A DNA stretch of 64,000 bases, from NCBI GenBank assembly GCA_029721435.1, contig CM056576.1, positions 62,639,876 through 62,703,875 of the forward strand, given 5' to 3'. This document shows, piece by piece, positions 23,700 to 34,035 of the stretch. The stretch comes from Gymnothorax reevesii (lineage: Eukaryota > Chordata > Actinopteri > Anguilliformes > Muraenidae). The notes under the pieces were generated by a model, which was given only the letters and a program-made list of their open reading frames with translations, was not told the DNA's origin and did no database searches. The translations under genes and the position numbers were made by a program. Every line of letters starts with the position of its first letter. The first letter of the stretch is position 1.

Positions 23700-23935
23700 A
23701 AACCTTTATAGTTTGTCTCAATTTGCGTTGTTTCTTCCTGCTGTATGCTAATACCTTCTGTATAGTCTTTGCTCTACATGTTCATGACTTTCAGGTGACT
23801 AATGCTTGACTTGATTTGTACCTCATCCAGTCTGTTGGGCTACAGTGTCAGTGACCTTACTGTATGAACTTACTGTAAGTCGTTGTGGATAAAAGTGTCT
23901 GCTAAATAAATGTAATGAAATTTAATGTAATGTAA
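23700..23935 (+). mobile_element. SINE/LINE 3' tail (GTAAGTCG...GATAAAAG type)
   Basis: It contains GTAAGTCGTTGTGGATAAAA then GTGTCTGCTAAATAAATG and a TGTAATG-rich tail. This 3' domain is shared by many fish short retrotransposons. The upstream part (CTTTGCTCTACATGTTCATG) also looks like that family, but no tRNA-like promoter is evident. The left limit is approximate. Confidence 0.65.
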
Positions 23936-24549
23936 TTCAGCATTTCGAGCCCCATTGGCCCAACATCGCTGGGCTGCAGTCCACACAGACAGGACAGTGG
24001 GGTGAAGTCATGGCTCTCAGAACAAGCAAGAGCACCAACAGTGATTATCCATGTAAATTCCGTAAAATAAAAGCTGATGGTTGGTGTCTTCTTGCTTGAT
24101 GATGAGTAAACATGAAAGTGATATCACTGAAATCCAAGTAGTTAGGCCTCCGCAAAAAGTAATTTTTGACTCTGAGATACAACCCCAATTCTTAAATAGT
24201 TGGGACAAAGTGTTAATTGTGAATAAAATCAAAATACAATGACTTTCAGATCACATGAGCCAATACGTTATTAACAATAGAACATAGATAACATTTAAAA
24301 TGTTGAAACTGAGACATTTTATTTTGTACATTTTTATCCACAAAATGAGCCTATTTCGAATTTTATGGCTGCAACAGGTCTCAAAAAAGTTGGGACACAG
24401 GCAAAACAAAAAAGGGCTGAAAAAGCTATTAATATATAAGAGAATGAGCTGCAAGAACATTTAGCAAATAATTACATTAACTGGCATCAGGTGTGTAACA
24501 TGATTGGCTATCAAAGGGATGTCTTAGAGAGGCTGAGTCTCTCTGAAGT

Positions 24550-25925
24550 AAAGAAGGCCAGAGGCTTTCCAACCTGTGAAGGCTAAAAAAAAATTGCGCA
24601 ATACGTATAATTGTCATGGTTTGGGAGCTTTGAGAGCTGTTAGTGGCTCTCGTCCGGGACGATATCATTTTGCTCCCTATCGAATTCCAGGACTAACTGG
24701 CATTGATTGGGGGCGTGGCCTGGACTCTATTTAAGCTCCTATTTCGCCTCGCTCCCGTTGCTAGAGTGTCAGTTCTGCTTTGGCGCTTTAGCCGGTAAGG
24801 TTCTCTAAGAAGATTTTGTCAAGGACTTAGTTGCTTATCAGGAATTGTGTTAGTGAGTAAGGGAGTCTTTGGTTTATTTCCCATTTCTTTTGTTTTCCTC
24901 GAGCTCGCCTGTTTTTTCTACTATGGACGACGGCAGGTCCGTTGGTAGCGCGAGCCTCGTTATTTATATCTGCTTTTAGTCTCTCAGCACTTTTATTTCT
25001 GCCCGCTGCTCTTGGCGTCCACTGCCAGTACCCATCAAAAGATTCAGAGAAACTGGAAAAATCTCTGAGCATAAAGGGACAAGCCTGACGACCTTTATTG
25101 GATGCCTGTGATCTTTGGGCCCTCAGACGCCACTGCATCACTCACCGGTATGATTCTATCATTGACATTACTAAATGGGACCAGGGATACTTCAAGAAAC
25201 CACTGTCAGTAAACACAGTCCGCCGTACCATCCACAGATGCAACCTAAAACTCTATTATGCAAAAAGGAAGCCATTGTTTAGCATGATCCAGAAGCACCG
25301 CCCTGTTCTGTGGGCCAAGGCTCATTTAAAATGGACTGTAGCAAAGTGTCCTGTGGTCAAACAAGTCCAAATTTGACATTCTTGTTAGAAATCATGGGCG
25401 TCGTGTCCTCCGGGCTAAAGAGGGGAAAGACCACCCCTCCTGTTATCAGCGTTCAGTTCAAAAGCCGGCATCTCTGATGATGTGGGGATTCATTAGTGCA
25501 TATGGTATGGGACACTTTCATGTTTTAAAAAGCACCATGAATGCTGAAAGGTACATAAAGGTTTTAGAGCAAAATATGCCCCCCTCCAGACGACATCTAT
25601 TCCAGGGAAGGCCTTGTGTATTTTAGCAGGACAACGCAAAACCATACTGCAGCTATTACAACAGTATGTCTTCGTAGTAGAAGAGTCTGTGTGCTGAACG
25701 GGCCTGCCTGCAGTCCTGATCTTTCACCAATTGAGAACATTTTGTGCAAAATTAAAAGAAAAGTCCATCAAAGGAGACCGAAAACTCTCCAGCAGCTGGA
25801 AGCCTGTATTAAACAAGAGTAAGATCAAAGTCCAATGGCTAAACTCAAGAAACTTGTCTCCTCAATGCCCAGATGCCTCTACTCTGTGTTAAAAAGAAGA
25901 AGGGATGTTACACCATGGTCAACAG
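24550..25925 (+). pseudogene. Tc1-like transposase pseudogene (element A)
   Basis: The N-terminal stretch around 24550 matches the M-A-R-G-S-P-T-F-E-G start seen in the minus-strand copy at 38363, but the ATG has become AAG. The paired-like helix-turn-helix region is largely deleted, together with the end of an LTR inserted at 24612. Sequence resumes with the S-K-R-F-R-E-T-type helix at about 25032 and continues through L-W-A-L-R-R-H-C-I. The first catalytic region is damaged (the W-S-D-E segment is frameshifted and shortened). The Q-D-N-A-K-P block follows an in-frame stop. The third catalytic motif P-I-E-N-I-L is kept near 25730, and a further stop lies at 25820. It is a multiply disabled DDE transposase. 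Confidence 0.85.
24612..25030 (+). mobile_element. LTR fragment inserted in Tc1-like element A
   Basis: It begins TGTCATGGTTTGGGAG and contains a promoter-like GACTCTATTTAAGCTCC. It resembles the complete solo LTR at 57908-58311 (TGTCATGGTTTG start, GTCTATTTAAGCT, similar downstream layout). No terminal CA or duplicated ATAAT is found at the right junction. About 95 bp of the host transposon is also missing there, so a deletion probably removed the LTR 3' end with adjoining Tc1 sequence. Confidence 0.7.
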
Positions 25926-26262
25926 GCCGCTGTCCCAACTTCTCTCAGACCTGTAGCAGCTATCAAATTTAAATTGAGCTCATTTTGTGGATAAAATGGC
26001 AAAATTTCTAATTTTCAACATTTGCTATGTTATCTCTGTTCTATTGTGAATAAAATACTGGCTGAAGTGATTAGAAAGTCATTGCATTTCGATTTTATTC
26101 ACAATTTACACTTTGTCCCAACTATTTCAGAATTGGGGTTGTTGATTTACCTGCTTATCTTGTCCCATCAACTGATACTCACCATTTTTACAATAGATTT
26201 ACCAGTGTAGCCTTTGATTTTCCAACCAAATTCCATGGGTAATTCACAATTTCCAAGGACCA

Positions 26263-26551
26263 GGGGCCTCATTTATAAATGGTGCGTAGGTATAAGATAC
26301 ATACGTCACTTTTTTTTGCAGATTTCTGATTTATAAAAACAAAGCTGACCTTAAAAAAGGGAAATTATTAAGATTATGCACAATGTCAAAAAATTCGAAG
26401 TCCATCCTGATTAAATAAATGAAAATTCCATGTAATTTATTTTACAAACAAGTTAATAAATTAGGTTATCTTCCACAAAATTTCATCTTTTTTTTGTGCA
26501 TACGTATTATTTAGGTATGAAATCCAGGCACATTTTTATAAATAAGGCCCC
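26263..26551. mobile_element. MITE with GGGGCCTCATTTATAAA ends
   Basis: The left end GGGGCCTCATTTATAAATGG and the right end (reverse complement GGGGCCTTATTTATAAAAAT) form terminal inverted repeats around 289 bp. Internal sequence is AT-rich with further inverse matches around GCATACGTATT. No clear target duplication was seen, so the superfamily is not assigned. Confidence 0.7.
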
Positions 26552-27106
26552 AAGGCTTTTATATGGTCGCGTGAGAGCGACTGTAACCAACACCAATGAA
26601 AACAATAAATTTAAGAAAATGTTATGTTTAAAAGATCGCGCCAAGCTGGATTGGACACCCCGTCATTGAAGTAGCTACTTCTCCACTACGTTGTTGTACC
26701 CACTTCGCCAATGTAAGACGATGAGTAATTGAATTCAGCCTAGCAATAGACTGCAATAATCAGGTAAATGTACTGTTAAATTAAAACATATTTTGTACAT
26801 ATAGAATGTTCACAAAGTGCAATTTCTGACGCCAATTAATGTTTCTTGGCGAATTTGGTCGCCATTTCACGAAAATTAATGCGTATTTTCTTCTAATGGA
26901 CAACAAAAGGTGGATTAAATATTCATTTAGCGGATGCATATGATGTGCTTGCCCTAGCTAGCATCCCAGACTTTTAAAAAATTCAATTTTGTTGCATTAC
27001 GAGCAAAATCCGACCATAATTAAGCTAATCTTCTATCACGCTAGATCGGTTCGGTTTGTTTTAGTCCTCCATGCTCGTTTTCTCTGGTACCGGTTCCGAG
27101 GTACCA
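26552..27106. other. Non-coding, nothing recognised
   Basis: No terminus or exon-like frame was recognised. CTCCATGCTCGTT near 27070 echoes the CATGGAGGAC motif in the inverted repeats that follow. Confidence 0.4.
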
Positions 27107-27410
27107 TAGAGATAGAGGAATGTAACACTTCAAACCAATCTAACGGGGAAGAATCATAACAATGGTCGGAATGTGTTTTTAATTTCCCTATTCAATCTCA
27201 CAACCAATAGGACGGTTAACAAGCATGGAGGACAGTATCAGTTGCAAGGTTGAATATGGGAATTAAAAACATTCCGAGTCAGACTATTGTTAATATTCTT
27301 TCACGATAGATTGGTACGATGTGTTACATTCCTCCATCTCCCTTTTGAATTTCGTGGCCAGTATCAGGATTATTTCCTTAATGTTCCTATTGAATCTCAC
27401 AACGGATATG
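27107..27410. repeat. Inverted repeat with a third partial copy
   Basis: 27118-27215 and the reverse complement of 27235-27335 align along about 100 bp. Shared blocks include GGAATGTAACAC, CCAATCTA, AACAATGGTC and AACAATAGTC, and TTTTTAATTTCCC against TTTTTAATTCCC. A third partial copy on the plus strand (about 27370-27412) repeats the TTCCTATTGAATCTCACAAC block. No terminal repeat or target duplication defines it as a known transposon. Confidence 0.75.
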
Positions 27411-27453
27411 AGAGAAGACGGGCACAATGAAGGGACTTGGGATACATTATCAT

Positions 27454-28023
27454 CAGAGGTGTATAGTAACAAAGTACATGCATTTCGTTACAGTACTTAA
27501 ATAGTTTGAGGATTTATACTTTACTTGAGTTTTCTTTAAACCTGGACTTTTACGTACTATATTTAAAAGATAAAACGTATACTTTCACTTCTTTACTTTG
27601 ATACTGGCCACTTTTTTACATGTTACAAATTAAAAGATGAATACATTTAGTCATTGAAGGATTATCTAGATTTGGTGTGTTTGAGAAGAACAACGGTGCC
27701 CGGCGGGGTATCTTTGTGCAGATGTGTCCACCAGCAGACATGGAGCTGCAAATTTATGCGCGCAGTTACAATATTATACCACTAGATTAGTAACTGAATA
27801 TTCACAAGCAAGCTGAATTCGAACACGGTTTGGAATAGGGATGAGTTCACTCCAATCCATGTTTTTCAGGAGTATGTACCCAAGTACATTTGACGTGAGC
27901 TAGTTGAAGACTTTTACTCAAGTAATTTTCTTATGGTAGACTTCAACTTTTACCAAAGGAACTTTCAGTAATGGTACTTCTACTTTTACTTAGTTATTTT
28001 TTCCAGTGCTTTATACACTTCTG
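27454..28023. mobile_element. hAT-type MITE with perfect 8-bp target duplication
   Basis: The ends CAGAGGTGTATAGTAAC and (reverse complement) CAGAAGTGTATAAAGCAC are the known termini of an abundant fish hAT-like family rich in GTACTT and TTTTACTT. ATTATCAT lies directly on both sides, a perfect 8-bp target-site duplication. It is 570 bp with no transposase. Confidence 0.9.
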
Positions 28024-28031
28024 ATTATCAT

Positions 28032-28854
28032 ATTAGCTATGTGACAAATTGCAATACTTAGTCAGGCTGTAACTGTCACTTATGAAAATCTTTCATGCTT
28101 TCTTTCCTGAATTCTTGTATTTTTTTTTAAATTTCTTATTATAAAAGAAATTATATCATTTTTTTACTGTCTACCATATGTGAGGTAAAATTGACCTAAA
28201 TTGCTCCCTTCGCAACACTTATTTTTATCCGCAGTGACTGAAATAAATACCAAACAATTCGCTATTTGGGGGCACTATAAAATTCCAAAACTTTCTTATT
28301 TCTCAGCCAGTTCTCATGATCTTAAAAAGGCCTTGTAGTTGACACGAAGAGCTTTTAATAGGTCATAAATTCATTAAAATGAATTGCATTTCAATTTTTT
28401 TGGTCACATACTTAACCATATTCAACCATCACCAATATCGTCTAACGCTTAATGTAAACACATGTGTAACTCCTTCACTAAAACATATTTGCTAAGCGGT
28501 TTTACTCAAAACTGCGGATTCTTTGTCCATAACATGCCCAAAGAAGAAACATGGGGAAAAAAGGAAACTTCGACGTTCGTTCTTACACCCTCACTATATA
28601 GGAACTGCCACGTGTTCAAGAAAGTGAGGTCACATCCCCAGTTGGCACAGCTGCAATGATAACTTTATTATTTCATTACGATTCAGGAACATACATACAT
28701 ACTTATACTGCCATCTACATCTGCTGCTGCCGTCTCTCTCAAATTGACATTCACAAAATCAATAACTGCTACCCTTACTCTAGCTCTTTGTCTATTCAAA
28801 TGTATAACTTGCTTTTGATATGTTTCCTTACTCAAGACTCCCCCCACCTCCCAC
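28032..28854. other. Non-coding, nothing recognised
   Basis: AT-rich sequence without recognisable repeats or gene-like frames. Confidence 0.45.
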
Positions 28855-28975
28855 ACCCTCACTCTCACTTACTCCCACTATCTCACTCACACACTCTCAC
28901 TCACTCTTTCACACTCTCACTCTCCCATTCCCACACTCTCACTCTCACACTCTCCCGCACTTCCCACCTACTTTG
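28855..28975. repeat. Degenerate (CTCA)n simple repeat
   Basis: Runs of CACTCTCACTCAC-type sequence over 120 bp. The Ser/His/Leu-rich frame across it is a product of the repeat. Confidence 0.9.
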
Positions 28976-29379
28976 TAAATAATTTATTAGCTCCAGCTCA
29001 TTACTAAACTTGCACATAATTGCGTGAGCTTTGCCTGAATTAGCACCCTTTTATTGGGCCCACATTCTCATACAGCACTTGGCGGCCCAGCCGAACACTA
29101 GTTTGTACCAAGTGTTGTTTAGGAGTAACTTGTATCTGAAATGCTTTTGATAAAAAAATGCCCAAAAATGCCGAAATTTAAGGCATGGTTTGGTCATGTG
29201 GACACGCCAGAAAAAATCTGAGAAAATTTGTGGAGCAGCATTTATATTAGGGCAATAAACAGTAGAAAATTTTCCAATTCATTCTAGAAAAATTCAAGGA
29301 TTTCTGCTACAAAGAATAAAAAACCCCTGAAGAAAGTGTGTTAATATCTATATTGCAAATAATTAAAAAAAAAAAAAAA
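28976..29379. other. Non-coding, ends in a poly-A run
   Basis: No recognisable feature was seen. The A-run at 29363-29379 abuts the duplicated segment, but the partner copy at 2080-2323 has no such run. Confidence 0.4.
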
Positions 29380-29627
29380 CATTTTAAACAGATCAAATTA
29401 TACACCAGGAAAATTAGTAAACCCAAACTTAGGTTGCTGCACACAGGTGCTTTTAGTTCTTTCAAAAAACTATATGTGAACTTAATTAGATGAAGAAAAC
29501 AGATAATTGGTTTGACTCTTTATTATCTAATAAATTTGTCTTTTATGTGGCAATAAGTTTTCACCAATTAGAAGCCTACTAGTTCTTTGATTTCATTGGT
29601 TACATTATTTTGTCTCATTTCATGCTG
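29380..29627 (-). repeat. Copy 2 of the inverted, duplicated ~245-bp non-coding segment
   Basis: The minus strand aligns end to end with 2080-2323. Identical blocks include AATTGGTGAAAACT, ATCTAATTAAGTTCAC, TTTTTTGAAAGAACT and TAATTTGATCTGTTT, and both copies start with a CAGCATRAAATGAGA string. Both ends of the similarity are abrupt but carry no transposon hallmarks. The two copies lie about 27 kb apart in opposite orientation. Confidence 0.75.
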
Positions 29628-30554
29628 ATTTTTCCAATACAGCGCAATGTGGGTGTGGTATTTTTTTTATTCTTGATGGCATACATACATATTTATGTTA
29701 AAATCTGAGTTAAGAGGCAAATGACTGCTCTAAATATTAAATACACTTATTTAAGCCAAATTAACAGCTTGTTAAAATCCAATTTTAAATCCAATCCAAT
29801 TGATTACAACTGCGGTTGGAACAAAAACAGCACTCACAGTGAGCCCCCAGGAATGACATTGAATACAACAGGTCAATAAAACATTCAAATACCATTATCA
29901 CCTTTTAGTGAGCTTTTAAAGTCAATGAATATGTAGAATATGACAATTGCTTATCAAACTACCCTTTTTTATCAATGGAAATCCATTCTATGTAACTTTG
30001 AACTCTGAGTGACAAACTGTGACATCAGTCACGTAATGTCAGTCACGCATAATTTTGTAACTATTCTGATAATGCTTTTGATTTAGAACATGGCGATAAA
30101 TTCTAAAATTTCAATTGTGTGTTACCCTATATCTTGGAATGAATAAATCTGTCAACGCTGTATTTTCTCAATGGCCATTTCTGTGTAACTTCAGTCTTGC
30201 TCACAATTTCACACAAACTTATTCATAACATCAGCAAAGTTTCCCCCTGCCTCCAAGTAGACCTAGTCCCTGATTTGCTTGTCACAAAATATAAACATCC
30301 AAGGAGGGCAAGGTTTACCACCAGGCCATACCGAACGGCTGCTTCCCTCTCTGAATGTAACATTAGTCACCATGGAATTGCCCGGCAGATATCTGCAAAA
30401 TTTCCGCTTCATTAATTAAGTAGTTTTGGACAAGAGGATTTGGAAAGTTATTCCTGAAATTTAGAGGAGTGGTCTGAAGTTAGTTGTCAAATCATGGTCA
30501 AAATCTAATAAAAAGAATAATGGGACCAATGGCCCCATCGCTCACCGGCCAGCA
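29628..30554. other. Non-coding, nothing recognised
   Basis: The 72-codon frame at 30197-30415 has no known motif. No repeat termini were seen. Confidence 0.45.
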
Positions 30555-30558
30555 TTAA

Positions 30559-31378
30559 AGAGGACCTATTATGCTGATCCTTCTTTTAATACATACAAGT
30601 AATGTTAATAATGTTGGATGTCCATACTCAACCTCTGCAAAGCTTCTAAACATAAGATACAGGGGTTTTGCCGTAATCGCAGAACGTGATTTCTTGAACG
30701 TGATTTCCTCTCTGAACAGCTCATCCCGAGATCTGCACGAGATCTGGGCAAAACCTGATGTCAGGTTGTGCCGTCCAAGTGGCACAGACCTAGTCAGAGT
30801 CAATCACGGCGCCGGACCTGCCCACCCCGGAAATTATTCTAGCAGGCAAAAACAACCGTGGATCATATTACGCCTTAGTAGCGTCTGCACTTCCACAAAT
30901 ACAAAAGAAGAAGAACCGCGGATCATTTGAGGTGCAGTTGCATCATTATCTCTTCCAAAGCTGCTCATCCACCAGAAATCAGTGGGTAGCTTTATTGTTT
31001 GCTGGCGGCAAACAGCCACATTTGCATCGATCAAGAGCTTGGAGCCACAAGCTGTAAGCAATGATATAACAGCAAATAATGTAAGTGAAGCTAATGTGTT
31101 ACGGGTGGCTAGCAGTACTGCTAATGATAGTTAGCACTAACAACTAGCTTCAAACGCAGGCTTTGTAAAATATCTGAAGGTAAAGCCTGGATTGGTAGCA
31201 ACTGTCCATGACTCACAGACGCGGAAGCAGTAAGTTTTACCATCTTGTGTGGCTTTACTGCATAAGCCTACCTAATATGATAGCCTGTTTAATGTGGCTG
31301 TAGCACTGCTGCTAACATAGCTAAATTACTGTTGCTAATGATTGTGTCCTAAATACACAAGAGTAAAATCAGGGGACA
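30559..31378. mobile_element. TTAA-flanked DNA transposon candidate
   Basis: TTAA followed by AGAGGACCTATTATGCTGAT is the familiar left end of a fish repeat whose opposite end reads as its inverse before TTAA. A degenerate match (TAAAATCAGGGGACA then TTAA) lies at 31363-31382. TTAA duplications suit piggyBac or Kolobok elements. The right end is uncertain and no transposase is visible. Confidence 0.5.
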
Positions 31379-31382
31379 TTAA

Positions 31383-31826
31383 ACAGAGGGTGTATGAACA
31401 GGGGGAAGTTATTTTTCTCATGGCTGATAAATACGTTTTGAATTACTTTAAATTCAATAAATGAAATGGCCGTTTAATAGGTAGCATTTCGTATTCATTC
31501 AAATTGTCTTGTAGTAAAATTAGTTTGATGATCTGAAACAATTAATTATCACAAATAAGCAAAAATAGAAGAAATCAGGATGGGGGGAAAATACTTTTTC
31601 GCAGGGCTGAAAGCCCACCAGACTGTTCGTCCAGGTGAGATTAAAAAAATCAGAATTTATAAAACTCTGGGTAAGCTAAACTGCTCGCAATTTTTATGCA
31701 ATTAATTACAATTAACTTGAAATTTTTCATATGTGCATAGTCTTGTTAATTTCACATTTTTAATGTCAAGGTTGCGTTTATAAATATGAAATATGAAAAG
31801 AAATTGGCATTCACATAATTTCTGTG
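31383..31826. other. Non-coding, nothing recognised
   Basis: AT-rich sequence ahead of the solo LTR. No features were recognised. Confidence 0.45.
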
Positions 31827-31831
31827 CCTAT

Positions 31832-33316
31832 TGTTGTGTTCCGTGGTCTGTGCGCCTGGTTAGTTCATTTTAGGTTTTTATTATTTTGGTATGTCAGTTT
31901 TTAGTCCATGTCTTAATGTTCACATTTCATTCCTCTCCCGTGTTAGTCCAGTCCACGTTTTACCCATGTACTGTCTTTGCTTTCTCCCCGGTCGCGTCAT
32001 TGTTTGTAGCAGTTTCTGTCTTAATTGATTGTGGCACTGTTTCGGGTGATGTAATGGATTCTGGGTTTCATCCTTCCTTCCCTTCTCGTTTACTAGTTTC
32101 CCCATGCTTTCCTATATCTACTAACAATTACTAAAAGTTTGTTTTCTCTAAAATTACTAACCACTACTATAATTGTATATAATACTAATCTACTAACGAG
32201 CACCCGGGATTGTATAGCTGCACTTACTAATTGACTAATTATCTCTCAGCAGTTGTCCTATTCTTTTCTCCGCCCCTTGCTTTTCTATTCACTGGCTTTG
32301 CTAAATTTTCTGCAGACCCTCTGCCTTCTTATTAGCTATTCTGGCTCTTATTCTGTACACTTAGGAGTCTTTTTATCCAGTTTATTTATCCCGTCTTTGG
32401 GATTGTCTTGTGATCCTCGTCTGTGTGTTAATGTTTGTCTGTTTCATGTAATTGGTTTCCCTCGTGTTCCACCCCTTGTTAATTATATTATGTTCCTGCA
32501 CCTGTGTCTGTGTTCCCCTTGCCTTTATCTGTCAGCCTCTCAAGCAAGCCAGTCAGATCTGACTTCGCTCCCACTCCCGCTCACACCTCTCCCGGCCCTG
32601 TGCACTATCCTCTGGTCCCCGCATCTTCTGTGTGTTTTTTTCAGCCACATCTCCAGCCCAGCCTGCCCTTCCAGCTGCCTCAAGCCCCTGGTGCTCCCTG
32701 TCTTCCAGTTCTGAGCCCTGTGTGCTACCTGCCCTGAGCCCTGCGTGCTACCTGCCCTGAGCCCTGCGTGCTTCCTGCCTGAGTCCTGTGTGTCAGTCGC
32801 CTTCGCCGTTTCTCGAGCCAGCGTTCCTGCCGTCCTGTCTGCCCCCCTCCTGATATTCTCCCTAACCCTTTTCCTGGCCAGCTGTGCTGCCCGAGTTAGC
32901 CATCTGCCAGCTGTGCCCACTGTCTCGTCTTGTGCCTTCCCTCTGCTAGCTTTCCGAGTGTCCCCTAACTTTCCGAGTGTCTCCTAGCTTTCCGAATGTC
33001 CCCTAGTCCCTAGTGTGCTCTTATTCCGAGTTGTCCTGAGTCTGCCCCTGTTTTCTGTTTTTCTGGATTCCTGAGTTCTCCCCCGTTCAGTGCTTGGCAC
33101 GGTGTCTTATTTGGCCAGAGCGCCCCGTTTTTTCCCCTGTCTTATTCTGAGTTTGGTTTAATAAATTTTTATTTTGGATCCCCGCACCTGGCGTCTCAAT
33201 CCCCTTTTGTCTCCTCCAGTTCCCTCTGTTTCAAGCTCCAAGTTCAGTTCCTAGTCCAGTTCCGAGTTTTCCGAGTTCCGAGAGTTCCAAGTGTGTCCCC
33301 TTCCGTTTCCTTAACA
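31832..33316 (+). mobile_element. Solo LTR, 1485 bp, with perfect 5-bp target duplication
   Basis: It begins TGTTGTGTTCCGTGG and ends TTCCTTAACA, with TGTT and AACA as mirror ends. CCTAT occurs directly on both sides (31827-31831 and 33317-33321), a 5-bp target duplication that proves a single complete insertion. No gag-pol remains, so the internal part was lost by LTR-LTR recombination. A late AATAAA (near 33160) fits the polyadenylation signal. Inside are two short tandem arrays: three ~23-bp units around 32712-32780 (GAGCCCTGCGTGC type) and three ~19-bp units around 32950-33006 (TTTCCGAGTGTCCCC type). Pro/Leu-rich frames here are incidental. Confidence 0.9.
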
Positions 33317-33321
33317 CCTAT

Positions 33322-33628
33322 GCTCTATTTATATATGACCCTTTTGACAAATAGTATGTTTATGACCTAAAAAAGCCACACCGTATGCATAAAGCACAGA
33401 CATCATTTGAATATTTTTGCTAAGCAAATGAGCAAATAGACAAATCAGCCTCTTAACATTACTCTCACATGAAGGGCAGTTTATGGGCATGACTTCTAAA
33501 AGTATAATCATTCAATTGTTTTTTTTTTTTTAATTGAACATTATTGTGGATTTTAGATCACTGAAATAATGTATAGCCATCTGTTTACAAATTGTTGGGA
33601 TATTCTGTATGAGATCAAATTTCGATCT
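33322..33628. other. Non-coding spacer, nothing recognised
   Basis: AT-rich with a T-run near 33520. No features were recognised. Confidence 0.45.
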
Positions 33629-33634
33629 CCCCTT

Positions 33635-34029
33635 GGGTCATTCCAGGTCAGATCATCAAATGGGTCTCACCACCACTTTCTCAATTTTGCTAATTTTTTG
33701 TGTGCAGCTGAGAAATCTGATTTCAGCTCATTCGGCCCAAAAATGAATTTTTGGTGAATTATCTTCTATGGGCACTGTTTGTCAGTTTGTTTGTCAATTG
33801 ACATTTTTTCTTGTATTTAACATGGCATAACTTTTTTATTATTACACCTATATTATTACAATACCCTTAGAAAACAATTCACCAAAAACTCATTTTTGGT
33901 CCAAATGGGCTGAAATTTCGGATTTGTTCATCACAAATAGATATTTATCTAATGTGAAAATATGGAAGCAATCTATGACTACATGGTGACAAATGTTTTG
34001 AATATCTGATGATTTGACATGGAATGACC
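33635..34029. mobile_element. Compact fold-back element, relative of 21308-23068
   Basis: It starts GGGTCATTCCAGGTCAGATC and ends GACATGGAATGACC. Internal blocks (TTTTTGGTGAATTA, TTGTCAATTGACATTTTTTC, CAAATGGGCTGAAATTTCGG) are shared with the larger element and occur here in opposing orientation. CCCCTT flanks both ends (33629-33634 and 34030-34035). Only 395 bp remain, so it is a deletion derivative or MITE of the same family. Confidence 0.75.
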
Positions 34030-34035
34030 CCCCTT

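Larger units (their letters stand above)
24180..26141 (+). mobile_element. Tc1-like transposon A, with long terminal inverted repeats
   Basis: It starts CAACCCCAATTCTTAAATAG after TA and ends CAGAATTGGGGTTG. Terminal inverted repeats of roughly 200 bp include GTTGGGACAAAGTG and TTTATCCACAAAATGAGC with their inverses. A broken transposase on the plus strand and a foreign LTR fragment (24612-25030) lie inside. Other copies of the family in this window are at 35637-38712, 56016-58517 and 63360-63705. TA is intact on the left but reads TT on the right. Confidence 0.9.

Noticed and set aside
32253..32987. Pro/Leu/Ser-rich frames on the plus strand and an Arg/Gly-rich minus frame
   Set aside because: They fall entirely within a solo LTR defined by target duplications and include its internal tandem repeats.
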